A stretch of 64,000 nt of DNA, taken from positions 42,920,368 to 42,984,367 of the forward strand of contig CM055106.1 of the NCBI GenBank assembly GCA_029204225.1, written 5' to 3'. Every line of letters starts with the position of its first letter. Positions within the stretch are counted from its first letter, which is position 1. The DNA is from Diphasiastrum complanatum (taxonomy: Eukaryota; Streptophyta; Lycopodiopsida; Lycopodiales; Lycopodiaceae). Both the position numbers and the translations under genes were made by a program. The notes below the pieces were generated by a model. It did not search any database, was not told the origin of the DNA, and was given only the letters and a program-made list of their open reading frames with translations. Below are positions 35,185 to 47,877 of this stretch, in pieces.

Positions 35185-36514
35185 CGAATCCCGTTCAATA
35201 GGCACCCATCGAGAGCCAAGAATATTATTGGACTGATTCACTCAGATGTGTGCGGCCCAATGACAGTAAGTTCACTCTCAAGATCAAAATACTTTGTGAC
35301 ATTTATAGATGACTACAGTAGGATGACTGTAGTATACTTCCTGAAGCAAAAATCAGAAGTATTTGAGGCATTCAAGAAGTATAAGGCCTATGTGGAAAAG
35401 CAACTTGGTAGTAAAATAAAGGCACTCAGAACCGATAACAGAGGAGAGTACATTAGTAAAAGCTTCAAGGAGTTTAGTAAAGCAGAAGGAATAGAGCTCC
35501 AATATACCATTCCCTACACTCCACGGCACAATGGAGTCGCAGAGTAGAAGAATCGAACGATTCTTGATGCAGCTCGATGTATGCTGCTACAGTCTAGGCT
35601 ACCCAAAAAATTATGGGCAGAAACAGTTGGCACAGCGGCCTACTTGCAGAATCAGACACAAATATCGGTTGTCAAAGGGGAGACGCCCTATAAAGTGTGG
35701 ATGTGATGCCTATATGCACATGCCATATGTAAAGAGAAAGAAACTGGATGGCAAGGCAATAAAGGTCCAATTTGTTGGATATTCTTTAAAATCAGCAGGC
35801 TACAGGGTGTATGATCCAAAGTCCAACAAGATTTTGATAAGTCGTGATGTGAGATTTGATGAAGCAAGTTTCTTAGGACTAGAAGAACAGTTTGATGGGG
35901 AATTTCTACAGCGACCCTATTTCCCAAGAGATTATCTATCTCAAGAGGGAGAGCATGCACCACAGGATCATCCAGCTGTAATCATGCCTGAGCAGCAACA
36001 AGTAGCCATAGTAGAGGCAGAAGTAGAATAATCAGCTAAACAATCTAGAGTGATCAGGTCAAGAAAGCCATCATGGAAGGTAATAGAAAACGCTGAAGTC
36101 AATAATGTATACCATATTGATTTTTGCGGAATAACTGAGGAACCAGAAACATATGAGGAAGCCATAGATGGAAGGGATCAAGAAAGGTGGAATGAAGCAA
36201 TGAGAGAAGAGTTGGATTCCATGGAGAAGAATCAGACATGGACTCTAACTCAGCTACCTGAGGGGAGAAAAGCCATCAAGAATAAATGGGTGTTCAAGAA
36301 AAAGCATAGTGCAGATGGCACAATGATTCGCTACAAGGCCAGACTGGTGGCGAAGGAGTTTTCACATAATCAAGTGTGGATTATTTCAAAACTTTTTCAC
36401 CACTTGTGAAGACGACTACCATTCGAATATTGTTGTGCTTAGCAGTCATGTTTAACCTAGAAATACATCAAATTGATGTCAAGGCAACATTCCTACATGG
36501 GGAGCTAGATGACA
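35185..36514 (+). pseudogene. Inverted integrase / RT N-terminal block of Copia-2
   Basis: Plus-strand coding opposite to the rest of the element. It starts IPFNRHPSRAK, then HSDVCGPM, VTFIDDYSRMTVVYF, LRTDNRGEYIS and TPRHNGVAE followed by a TAG. The integrase C-terminal part (VQFVGYSLKSAGYRVYDP) and RT begin as WNEAMREELDSMEKNQTW and KARLVAKEFS; after a frameshift, VKTTTIRILLCLAV and IHQIDVKATFLHGELDD. The reading stops at about 36510, exactly where the other half of RT should continue but lies at 35184 on the other strand. Confidence 0.93.
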
Positions 36515-37866
36515 AAGCGACGTCATGTTCAGGTGGCCCATTCGCATATGCCATAACATATCTTCATCTTGACTAGACGAGACTGCATACACCTCCTCTG
36601 GATCATCTGAAATCTCTGTTTGGTATAAATTTCCTTTCCTTTGTACTGTTATAGTAGGTCTGTCAGAATTCTTATCAAAGATGTTGCATTAGTCCTGTGC
36701 AAACTGTACTCTCATGCCAAGCTCTGTCATCTTGGCAACAGACAACAGATCCCTTTTCAATGTTGGGACATAGAGGGCTCCTTCCAGATTCTTGCGGCAT
36801 GCACAAGTCTTTAATTGCAAGCTCCCAATGCCCACAACCTTGGGCATGCTGTTGTCTCCAAGTGTGATGAATCTTTGGGCTGCTACTGGTCTGTAATCAC
36901 TGAGTATTTCCTTTCGGCATGTTACATGGACAGTAGCTCCTAAATCAATCACAACTAGAGAATTACTTCTCTGAGTAATATGTGCCTCCTCTATTTGATT
37001 CTCAGTCAACAAGAAAGCCTTGGTGCCTTCATCTTTATCCTTTTTGGATGATTCTGTTGTGTTGACAGATTCCTTCTTGGAGTTCTTCTTGGCCTTAGGA
37101 TTTGACCAGCATTCTGAGGCATAGTGCCCCTTCTTATGACAATAGAAGCATTCAATATGCTTATTGTCCTTCTTCTTTCCTTTGTTGCCTTCTTGATCCT
37201 TATCAACACTTGATTTTCTCTGTTCCCCATCTTTCCCTTTGGACCTTTTGGAGAACATGACCTGTTCTGACGATTCTCCATTCTCTGCATGTTGCATGAT
37301 CAACATCTCTTCAGCAATGGCTTTGGCAGCATCATCAAACGTCATATCAGGTGATCTCATTAGGATGGTCCTATATGAGTGATAGGACTGTGGCAAGGAT
37401 CGAATTAGAAACATGAACTACTGGACATCTGGAACCTTATGCTCTACACCAGCTGCTGCTAGTTGTATGAAGATGCTCTTCATTATGTTAACATGCAGGT
37501 CAAGATGGGAGCCATCCCAGTTCATGCTAAAGAGTTGGTTCGTGAGATGCATGATCTCCGTCTTTGTCTTTGCTTCAAACTTTTGTTGATGCCCTTCCCA
37601 AATCTGGCGATAGTAAGTTAGAATTCTTCCATATTCATCAAGATCTCCTCACTCAATGAAAGAGTTATGAGAGAAATAGCTTTATCATCCTCCCTCTTCC
37701 ATTGTGCCACTCTGGCATCTTCATGTGCTGGCCTGGGTTAATCTCCACACACTACCTCCCATAGCCCTTCTCCCTGAAGGAGAATCTTCATACGCCTCTT
37801 CCAAAACCCATAGTTGGAACCATCAAATATGATGGTTATCTTCTGTGCAGCTGCTGCTGCTGCCAT
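36515..37866 (-). pseudogene. Copia-2 gag, protease and GAG-pre-integrase
   Basis: ATG at 37866 opens an Ala-rich head, then FDGSNYGFWKRRMKILLQG typical of Copia gag. Frameshifts and stops follow before 37414. From 37414 to 36689 the frame is open: gag C-terminal part, zinc knuckle CFYCHKKGHYASEC and the protease block VVIDLGATVHVT, in which the active-site DSG reads DLG. After a stop at about 36688 comes LWHMRMGHLNMTSL of the GAG-pre-integrase domain, cut at about 36515 where the inverted block begins. Confidence 0.9.
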
Positions 37867-37908
37867 TCAGTTGCCCTGCAAGCTCCCTCTGAACCTCCTG
37901 CTGAACCT

Positions 37909-37920
37909 GCTCTGATACCA
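37909..37920 (-). other. Copia-2 primer binding site
   Basis: On the minus strand TGGTATCAGAGC, complementary to the initiator Met tRNA 3' end, one base after the LTR. Confidence 0.93.
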
Positions 37921-37921
37921 C

Positions 37922-38437
37922 TGCTAGAAAAAACACACAAAAGGAGAACCTGCTCTGACTGTATGGATCCTCTGAGGCAGAATAGTACAGGACAACCTGC
38001 AACTAAACGCTGCACATAGCACAATACAATCTACAAAGCACAGATTGCAAAATGCAGGCAAGAAGGTAAAACAATCATCACAGCTGACACATTAGACAAA
38101 TGTACTGTTTACTAGTGAGAATCAGAAAATAGAAAAATCAGTACAATAATGCTGCACCCATCTGTGCAGATGGAAAGATGTCTCTCCAGTTCTATCTACC
38201 AATCTTCTTACTGGTACACTCTATGAATGAAACCAGAATGCAAGGCTGATATATGTATTCCAGCTCTTTCTCTCACACACTCCGCGCCAACGTTGCACCT
38301 ACCTTTGTGTGCTTTCATGATTCTGAACCTAATACTTCGTGTAACTTACCTAACCTGATGTGTACATTTAACTAGTGTTAGGTCTAACTAACATGTCACT
38401 TGTAGGCTTGAAGGGTTGTGAAGTTCACACTCTAACA
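37922..38437 (-). repeat. Copia-2 5' LTR
   Basis: 516 bp, same ends as the 3' LTR and followed on the element's strand by the primer binding site. Confidence 0.96.
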
Positions 38438-40095
38438 TAGTTTTCTAAGATATTAAAGCGGTTGTGAAACTGAATCTTTTAGTGGCTATGCAACAAAATA
38501 TCAAAAGGCCGTTCAAGAAATTACGTAGCATATACGATGGCATTGTCATATGTTACTTACTTCATAAGCATAATTTTCCGGCTAAGCATAATTTTCCAGC
38601 TGCTAACCTTTGATGGAATGCGCTATTCATGTTAAGGTACTACGATTGGATCCAACTCCTACCTACGTTGATAATTTTATTCATTTGAATACGTTGATGA
38701 TTTTGTAACTAAATGTGCTTATAAGAAAATAGTGAAAAACTGCATCTGATTGATCATGATTGATGTAGACAGAAGAGATACACTTGCTCGTCCCAATCAA
38801 TTATATTTTTCAGATTATTGAAGCTCCGAGAGCACTCTGAACATTAAATTATCAAGTGTGATGACCTGCGGCCGAGACCCGACCCTTTCATGTTACCATT
38901 TCCGTTCAGGAATTGCATGCATCATAGGCATCTGACGGATATTCACATTTGTATACACTGTAGAGCGATGTCCGTATAGTATATCACCTGAAAGTACGAT
39001 GAATGGCCGCAACTATTTATTTTCGGCAAGCCATTTAGTTTTCTGACTTCTCTCTCATTTAGTTTTTAAGCAAAACCGGTATTGGTAGTCACATTGCTTA
39101 ATCTTCGCATGCTCAAAGCAGTTTGAATAGATTTAACTATCTTTTGTTCCATGGTCTCATTTAAGCTATGCCTGAAGGCTAAGTACATCCTTATCCGACA
39201 AAATGATGCCATTCATTAACGATTTAGTATGGCTGCTTTAATACTTGAAAGTTGAAAGCTAAAAGTTGATAGTTACATTACAAAGTTTGCTCATTCTCCA
39301 TCCACTCCAGGGCTGCGGTTGGTAAGTGTCACCATGACGCTGATATTTATCTCAAAAAATCATTGAAAGTCAAGAGAATGGATTCAAATCCTACACTGTT
39401 TTTAAAAGTTTTACTTTGACAAACCATAAATGATAACACACTACTCTTTCAAATAAAAAAGAGGAGATGTGACACTGCAAGCTATTAATGCTCTTAACAA
39501 TATTATAATATCTCATTTGTCCTCCTGCATATACTATCTAAGCTTGCTTCAACTAATTTGACAGATCATCAATAACGCTCACTATTTATGAACCCACATC
39601 ATCACCTAAGATATTAAACCGGCTGTGAAACTGAATCTGCTAGTGGTTATGCAACAAAATATCAGAAGGTTGTTCAAGAAATTACGTAGCATATACGATG
39701 GCATTGTCATATGTTACTTCATAAGCATAATTTTCTGGCTGAAGCATAATTTTTTGGGCTGCTAACTTTTGATGGAATGCGCTATTCATGTTAAGGTGCT
39801 ACAATTGGATCCAACTCCTACCTACGTTGATAATTTTATTCATTTGATTACGTTGATGATTTTGTAGCTGAATGTGCTTATAAGAAAATAGTGAAAAACT
39901 AAATGATCATGACTTGATGCATCTGACTGATCATGACTGATGCAGATAGAAGAGATATACTTGCTTGTCCCAAGCAATTACATTTTTCAAATAATTGAAG
40001 CTCCGAGAGCACTCTGAACATTAAATTATCAAGTGTGATGACCTGCGACCGGGACCTGACCCTTTCACGTTACCATTTTTGTTCATGAATTGCAC
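38438..40095. repeat. Right part of complex tandem repeat
   Basis: A segment starting TCTAAGATATTAAA (about 38444-38920) recurs at about 39605-40095, an offset of roughly 1160 bp, ending each time in TCAAGTGTGATGACCTGCG followed by a GACC-rich word. Between them is the 38995-39605 copy of the left-flank sequence. It abuts a Helitron helicase relic and could be that element's 3' region in duplicate (inference). Confidence 0.85.
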
Positions 40096-40114
40096 TTTAG
40101 CTCTCGTCAAAGTT

Positions 40115-41000
40115 CTATAACACTTCCAAATACATAGTATTCTGTGTAAACCTCGCCATTCCTTCCTCATCCATAAATCGATCGTCAATATCTCTAATCA
40201 GTACTTGCACCCTTGCTGTATTTCGCACTCTAGACAGGACAACGTACAACTGACCATGACTAAACACGGGTCATGGCAAATACAATCCAATCATGTCCAT
40301 TGTCTGCCCTTGTGCCTTGTTTATTGTCTTGGCGAATGCCGGTTCAATAGGGAACTGAACTCTCTGCAATTCAAATGGCAAGTTTGAATTGCTCAGCACT
40401 ATAGGGATCTGTGGAATGAGTACTCTACCACCTATATTTTTGATGGTCACTATCTCCACCTCTATGATCATTCTACCCAATCTACAGATGATCAATCGTG
40501 TGCCATTGCACAATCCCTTCTGTGATGCAATTGATCTCAACAACATTACTATCATTCCTACTTTCAAAACCAACTTATGTGGTGGACATCCACTTGGTTG
40601 CAGGCTATTCAAAAACTCCATCAGGTACACTTCAAAATCCCCACATTTGACCACACTATCGACACTATAAAATGTGCATGCATCACCAGGACATCATTCA
40701 ATAACTCTCGTTCAATAACTCTCATATTTATCTCATCAACATCCTCATTCAACGTTGTCAATATTGCAAGGCTCCTCAAAAAATTGACCCTCTTGTAATG
40801 TTCTGCAATATTGAGAAAAGTGAATGAGATCAATTCTTCTACATCATGTGTCTTGAGGCACATACCAATAGGTAGACAAATCACGTCGGTATCACGTTCT
40901 GCAAACGTGCGCTCATGACCATTACCAATGCACAACAAGTAATCAACAAACCTCGATTGTTCATTCCTATCAACTATCGGAGAAATGCGGGAGAAGGATA
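40115..41000 (-). pseudogene. Helitron helicase (PIF1-like) C-terminal fragment
   Basis: Rolling-circle transposon helicase. On the minus strand: EQSRFVDYLLCIGNGHERT, TDVICLPIGM, LAILTTLNEDVDEIN; after a frameshift near 40640, MEFLNSLQPSGCPPHKL, VGMIVMLLR, GLCNGTRLII, then FPIEPAFAKTINKAQGQT and GQLYVVLSRVRN, ending at TAG (40117-40115). The Rep/HUH domain and the Walker A part are absent. The hairpin and CTRR 3' end were not identified. Confidence 0.88.
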
Positions 41001-41112
41001 GATCAATCCCCTTCAATTCTCTCGGTGCGTGCACTATTGGTGACTTAGTAGGCGAACACAAGAACATAATAATTTTACAGCTTCTAATGCGCGGTGGTAG
41101 TGGAAGCAGTGA

Positions 41113-43154
41113 GTAGACAACCAAACAAATCAATTAGATAGTCAGACAGAACATGGAAAAGCATTGCAGTATTGACATGAATCTGAACGCAAAACCAAAC
41201 AGAGCTGTAATCAAATTAAGTATAATGAAATATACAAGTCAATAATGCAGGTGAGCACAAAACAATAGCAGACATAACTGCATGCTTCACAAAGCTAATC
41301 ACAATCTGTGAAGGTTATGAACCTATTACTGATAATCTGTCTGAAAGAAAGAATCGATGCGTGAAAGCATCTACAATGTCTATCTTACATGTTACATATT
41401 ATGCTTCGTTCCCTCTATCACTATATAAAAATTTTTACAGGTGTGCAGATGAAAAAGGTACAAAAGTAGTTGTGCCGTTTGTAGGAAATCGTGAGTGGCT
41501 GTTGTTGTTGTCAAGTATGATTGCACAATGCATAGAATGAGCATGAGGAGACTGCGACGTCGGGCTTCGCTAAAATTGATACTGTGAAAATGCGAAAATT
41601 GCGACACTTTGTCGCATTTTGCGCCTGTCATAAATTGCATGTAAAAATGTAATGTCACATTTTTTGCCTGTTTAAATTTACTTGTATTTATGCAGACTAT
41701 GCAACTGCCGCTTTTCTGGAAGTGTCGCAAAACACTTAGTTGCTCCTGCAGCTGGCAACAGCAGCTGACATTTCTATGTCAAGGATTGACTCGGGAGTGT
41801 AGAAATTTAGCATTAAACAATCTCAACAAAGAATCCTTGCTGCTCCATGGGTTTTGTAACCTGTTGTCGAAAGCAGAATAAGTTATCTTGGTTTGATAAT
41901 CTTTGTGTGAAGGTAGAAAAATCCAGCATCTTGATAAAAGTGAGGAATGGAACCTCTTCTCTTTTTTATCTTTATGGGAATGAAACCCATTGTTGAGGAA
42001 TGTAACCTTAATGATAAAAAGGTCTTCAAGGAATAGCCCTGTCATATCAAAGATGTAATTGAGGAATAAAACCTCTTTGATTCTGATCCTTATGGGAATG
42101 AAACCTCGTTGCTCAGACGACGTTGACAGAATCACCTTGATAACTTGTTGTTGTTTGCAAAGAATCTTGGATAGCAGATATATCTCCAATATGTCCATCT
42201 TCCAAGCATTGAAACCTATTGCCCATGTACGATATCACCCATGGCTCCAATGTCTCAAAACATAAAATCTTTTCACACATTCTATAAACTCATTTCAAGT
42301 CGATTATTAGATCTTGAAAGATCTAAAATGGTGACCAAAACTCTAAAAGTAACTAATGACAAATCTATTTCACACAATAGATTCAAGATAGCATGTCAAG
42401 TTCATAACCAGCTCTGATACCATATTGGAAAAGAGGATAACTCGAAAAGAAACGAACATGAAAAGAAGTGAACTTGAAACTCGAAAAGAAACGAACTCGA
42501 ATGGAAAGTGTTTGTGCACAACGAAATACATGAAAAGAAGTGAACTCAAAACTCGAAAAGAAACGAACTCGAATGGAAAGTGTTCGTGCACAAAGGAATA
42601 AGTTATCTCTTTCCTCAAGCATGATTACGCCTATCAAACTCGAACAAAACATTAGTGATAAAAATCATGTTCGATCTAATTACATAGCCAAACATCAAAA
42701 CATCAGAATGATAATTTGTCGCGAACAACTGGACAAACTATCAGTCGCGAATAATTCGCGAAGAGCTAGACTGAAAATCAATTGTGAATTAGTCGAGAAA
42801 GACAAGACTAATAATCAGTCACGAACAGCTAGACAAATAATTATTCGCGACCAATAAATCTGCAAAAGCGAGGAGCAGACAACCAGACAAAACAAATAGA
42901 CAACCAGACAAAACATAGAAAAGCTTTGCAATATTGACACGAATTTGAATGCAGAAACAGACAGAGCTGCAATCAGATTATGTATAACAAAATATACAAG
43001 TCAATTAAGCAAGTGGGCACAAGACAATAGCGGACGTAATCGTGTGCTTCACAAAGCTAATCACGATCTGTGAAGGTTCATGAGCCTATTACTGACAATT
43101 TGTCTGAAAGGAAAAGAATCGATGCACGAATGCATCTACAATGTCTGTCTCATA
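41113..43154 (-). mobile_element. LTR element remnant with two LTR copies and no coding
   Basis: The segment 41113-41396 matches 42887-43162. On the minus strand a primer site (ATGGTATCAGAGCTGG, about 42426-42411) follows an LTR that would run from 43154 (TGAGACAGACATTG) to 42428 (TCTTTTCCA), about 727 bp. The left copy is only the first part of an LTR, consistent with a 3' LTR cut at about 41113. The internal 41397-42410 shows no recognised protein. Confidence 0.65.
42428..43154 (-). repeat. Complete LTR of the remnant element
   Basis: Contains internal direct repeats: CGAACTCGAATGGAAAGTGT and CTCGAAAAGAAACGAAC words repeated at 42430-42590, and TCGCGAACA/GACAAA words repeated at 42715-42855. 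A diverged relative in plus orientation lies at about 53093-53757. Confidence 0.65.
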
Positions 43155-45749
43155 TGTTGTAAATGAATGAATTGTGTGAGTCATTAGTGTGAAAGAGCAT
43201 GAATGGGTCATGTACAGTGTGTATTTAAGAATGTCGTTGCTAGTGCATGAATCGTTCTAATTGCGTGTAGAACTACTTGTGATTAGTGGACGCAATCTCT
43301 CAGAAAGAGAGCTACTTAACAATCACTAATGCAAGGGATTAAACCAGTGACTGAGGTGTCGTAGATCACCATGCATTGAGCAGAAACAAGACATCAAAGA
43401 ATAGCATTCTTACAATAACAGAAAGAATGGCACAATAAAATATGTACATCAAATAATTGGATGGACAATACATTTGCACATAGCTGCAATGTCACTGTGT
43501 GAATCACTAATGTTGAAATGCCAGCTGCTGTTAATTACTACAAAAGGACAAGGTGAATCCGTAGCAGTGTGCCACATTGTAGAATACTGCAAGACAATAA
43601 GTGATGGAAGGTAGAAACATCACCACAGTAAAACTACGTGAATCACTAGCATAGAAATGTCAGCTGTTGTTGCCTGCTGCTTGAAGAACGTGAATGCTGA
43701 GTAGGTCCGACTCTTTTTTTTCTTCAATCGCTTATTTACATATATAACAACTGGAAGATCTTGTGCTATCTTAACTTTACAATTACAAGATTGTTAACAG
43801 CTGCTAAACTGGTCAATAGATTAGTTCATTGTTGGAGTGTGAAGACGTAATGAGTAAATCAGCACATGGACGATACGACACTCCTTGGCTTTTGGCCTTT
43901 GCTGTTTGCGGGGAAAAAGACCCCATTTTCAAGTTATTTTTGACGAAAAATCATCACCACGCGCTATTACGCTGACGCAGAATTGTTAAAAAATGACGCG
44001 TAAATGGCCCATAATGGCCGGTTGCACTACTATTAAAATATTGTTCATTTGCTAATTTACGTTGTATGAAAATTCCATTTATGCGGCCTATGCCCCTAGT
44101 TTCCGAGTTTGTTGGGACTAGGAGGTGCCAAGTTCGTAATACAATATTAGTATTTAAAAACTTGGTCGTGAGCTCATAAAAAATGAAACCGTAAATGTTA
44201 AAAATGAATTTGGGCCAGTGCCCTATTTTTAGAGGCAGTTTTTTGAAAAGTCATAAGGAGATGCCCCATTTCTTGAAAGGGTGCACCTCCAACCCATTGA
44301 GCCCCTACGTATGACCAGGGAGGAGTGTGGGATAGCTTCTCATCATTCATTTTCTTGGAGAGAGAGAGAGAGAGAGAGAGAGAGAAGCTTATGTGTAGAG
44401 AGCTCTTGGTGATCATGAGAAGGTGAAGAGAGAAGGAAGGAGAGGACGCTGTTGTGCTTGGTGCCCCACTCTCAGCCTCTTTCACTTTCCTGTTTAGTCC
44501 ATTTCATTGCTATTAATTCACTGGTTTGATCTTTAACATTGTGTTTTCATCACTTTGTTTGTGAAATCAGATTTGGCATCATTTGTTTCTTGTTGTTCCT
44601 AATCTTGTGGTTGCAGACCCTGGTATTGTGAGGATTGTAATTGTATACTTTTGCCATTTCTAACATTTGGTTGTAGGCTATAAGGATTTGGAGGCTGTCT
44701 AATACATTTCCCTGCAAGTTTTGCAGTGAGGGGATTGTCTTTTATATATCTTTACTATATCTAACATTGTGTAGCAGGCTTGCAAAATTGTGGGAAGTTT
44801 TGCTGTCTCATTGAATTGATAGAGATTAGATTATGAAAGACTGAACCTTGTTTGCAATCCACTTGCTAGTAATATTTTGGTTTTGTGTGAAGCGAATCAT
44901 AAGCCATTCTGAAACTTGGTAATCGTTGGTTTCTCAGACATTTCCCAGATTGTTCCATCTCACAGTAGGTTGTTGGATCCAAACCTATTCTGTGATTTGT
45001 TTAATCACCGATTTGTGTTTTGTTAACCAACCAAGTATGTAAATTTATGAATAGTGAGCCATTCCTCTGGCTGCTTTGAAAGCCATTGGCAAACTCTGAG
45101 TTTGCTCTGTAGATCGCAGAGGACAGGAAGCCCAATTATCTGATCCACACACCACTATCCTTCTTTGCTACTTAACTCCTTTTCAAGTCTGCCTGTGGAC
45201 TTGTCTGCAGATCTGATCTGCACTCTTCCCTTCTCCAGTTTGCACTTTCCATTTCCTATCTGCGTGAAAGAAAGGCCTGCTTAGGCTAGTCTGCAAATTC
45301 CTATCTTCCACGACCCTGCCTGCGTGCCATCAGATCCATCCACCTATGACCTATCCCTCCTCGTTGCTTGCGACCTCCTTCTCTGTTCATGATTTCTACT
45401 CGTCTTGCGACCTCTTCGCTGCCCTTGTTCTGTCTGCGCCTTCCTCTCTTCACCTCCGTCCTCATCCCTACTTTTATCTGACCTGCAGTTTCTTCTCTAC
45501 CCTGATCATTTTCATTGCTTACCTCCATCCCTAACCTTACCTGTGTATGAAAAGTTAAAACCTATCTACGTTCTCCACCTACCTGCAGTTAGCGGCCATC
45601 CTATTCACTACCTGTGAGTCTGCCCAACCACCCAATGGTGACCACTACCTTCCCTACCTAAACCAGGCTAAACCCTACTTGTGGGTTGGATCACTGTGCC
45701 CTCTACTAACGATCAATTGTGACCCATTTCTGCCTTGCACATAAGTCTA
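43155..45749. other. Intergenic stretch, (GA)n at 44358-44385
   Basis: No gene recognised. A GA microsatellite lies at 44358-44385. The region 45100-45680 is unusually CT-rich and gives spurious open frames on both strands. Confidence 0.5.
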
Positions 45750-47060
45750 ATGGTGGTGCCAAAAATTATGTAATCTTCATTAATGACTATTCTAGATATT
45801 GTTGGATGTACCTCTTGTCTAGCAAATCTATGGTGTATGATTCTTTTGTAAAGTTCAAGACTTTGGTAGAAAATCAACTTAGTATCAGGAGTGATAATGG
45901 AGGTGAATATATCTCCAATAAGTTGATGGACTTTTGTAGTTCTAAAGGCATAAAAAGGGAGTTGTCATGTCCATACACCCCTCAACAAAATGGAGTGAGT
46001 GAGAGGAGAAATAGATCTCTTTATGAGTGTGCTAAGGCCTTAAGGTTAGATGCTTCTCTATCCAAACCATTTTGGGGTGAAGCAATAACTTGTGCCAACC
46101 AAGCCATTGGAGAAATCACACCATTTGAAGCTCTATTTGGAGAGAAGCCCAATCTCAAGGATCTCAAGTTTTTGGATCTACTTACTATGTACACCAATCC
46201 TTGGATAGAAGGAAGAAGGATGATGCAACATCCATCAAAGACATCTTTGTAAGATATGGTGAGAATAGCAAAGGATATAGAGTCTTCAATCCCATCACTA
46301 GCAAGGTGATAGTGAGTAGAGATGTTATTTTTTATGAAGGACATGCTTATGATTTGGATGATAATGCTACTAATCATCTTGATGCTAAGGATCATGCTAG
46401 GATGGAAGAGGAGCTTCCAAGTGAAGAAGAACTTGAGGATCCACCTCAAGATGCAAGAACTCCAAGAACTCCAAGAAGATCTACAAGGGCAAGGACCGAG
46501 CCATTGAGGCTCACCTATGATGGTCAAGGTGATCAAAGGGAAGGCTCATCATCTTTCACATCTTACACCTTTCTTACTTCAATGTTAGATGAGCCAACAT
46601 GCTATGAAAATGCTTGTAAATCTAAGAGTTGCATGGATGCTATGCAAGTAGAGTATGATGCTCTCATTGAGAATCGTACTTGGGATATTGTGAATCTTCC
46701 TCAAGGGAAAAAACCACTTGATTCCAAGTGGGTCTTTAGATGGATCAATAAGTAAGCATAAAGCTAGGCTTGTAGCCAAAGGTTTTTTACAAACCAAAGG
46801 CATTGATTATGATGAGACTTTTGCTCCTGTGGCTAAGCTTGTTACTATCTGGTTGATCATTAGTCTTGCTACAACCTTCAATTGGGAGCTATTCCAACTT
46901 TATTTCATTCCTCAATGGTTATTTGGAGGAAGAGATCTACATGAGGCAACCCAAGGGCTTCATCAAGACAAAGCATGAAGGAAAGGCTTGTTTCTTGAAG
47001 AAGAGCCTTTACGGGCTCAAACAAGCACCTAGAGCATGGTACCAAATTCTGATAAAAATT
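45750..47060 (+). mobile_element. Copia-3 pol fragment
   Basis: Integrase to mid-RT of a Copia element with no LTRs. SNGGAKNYVIFINDYSRYCW starts abruptly at about 45752; the core continues with IRSDNGGEYIS (several codons missing just before it) and TPQQNGVSERRNRSLYE. After a frameshift near 46170: DDATSIKDIFVRYGENSKGY, VIVSRDVIFYEGHA, an acidic linker EEELPSEEELEDPPQD, then RT NRTWDIVNLPQGKKPLDSKW, KHKARLVAKGFLQTKGIDY and KSLYGLKQAPRAWYQ, where it stops. It is the same family as Copia-4, sharing the NATNHLDAKDHARM linker. Confidence 0.92.
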
Positions 47061-47877
47061 GTGCTAGTGGAGATGCCTCCAAAACACAAGGAAAACCAAA
47101 GCACAGAGCATTACGTGCTTTTATACATGCTGATAGGATCCATTGGGTTGTAATTACCACTTTGGCAATAGGGGCGTTGAAAACTCATAGATCGTGCTCA
47201 GTTTGAGAATTTGTGTAGATTTTTACCTCATAGATCACAGCTCATAGATCATAGCTCATAGATCGTGGTCAGTTTGAGAAGTCAAAGCTTTTTTGTATGT
47301 GTTTGTTTCACAGAATTTTTACAATAGTTTTTTACAATAAGTCAGAAATTTGTAATGAAGGTAACAAGATTTTCAAAGGTAATAACGAGTATTTTTTTTT
47401 ACAGTAACTAATAAATTTGTGCTTACAGTAAGTAATAAATTTGTGCGTAAGGTGACAAATTTTCACTGTTGATAAATTTTTTTGTCAATTTTTGAAGGGG
47501 GACCTTACACAGATGTAAGGTCCCTCTGCTCTGATGTGTAAGGTTTCTTATGTCAGATTGTGCTTTGTATAGTTGTCAAATTATGTCAAGTAAGGGTTCC
47601 CTTAAATACACAGTAGAAGAAATTTCAGTGCTTTACATATATGTGAAGCTTCATTTCTCCTGGCCAAGAGACATTTACCATTTTCGACTTCCTATTACGT
47701 CTACAATCGAGTAGATCTGAAGTGACAGTCGTCTGCAAGCAAACTAGATTACTTATACTTGTAGTAGGTATGTAGTTATTTATAAGATGAATTTGCTGTA
47801 CTAACTAATCACCAGCAAACCTTATGTTGAATCTTAGATAATAATTATGATTTCTAAGACGAAGATGGAACAGTTGC
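47061..47877. other. Intergenic stretch downstream of MTPSL
   Basis: No gene seen. Short repeats of CTCATAGATCRYRGCT and CAGTTTGAGAA occur at about 47180-47282. Confidence 0.5.

Larger units (their letters stand above)
33477..38437 (-). mobile_element. Copia-2: bounded Copia element with internal inversion
   Basis: Two 516-bp LTRs in the same orientation bound it, flanked on both sides by TAGTT (33472-33476 and 38438-38442), a 5-bp target duplication. Reading on the minus strand: 5' LTR, tRNA-Met primer site, gag, protease, GAG-pre-integrase; then a block of about 1.3 kb (35185-36514) holding integrase and the first half of RT in the opposite orientation; then the second half of RT, RNase H, polypurine tract and 3' LTR. 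Total 4961 bp. Stops and the inversion make it unable to encode its own pol. Confidence 0.95.

Noticed and set aside
42370..42857. Open frames with repeated FEFVSFRV-like segments
   Set aside because: They are translations of internal direct repeats in an LTR, in several frames.
45301..45617. Open frames on both strands near 45.3-45.6 kb
   Set aside because: The region is CT-rich with low stop density by composition; no domain recognised.
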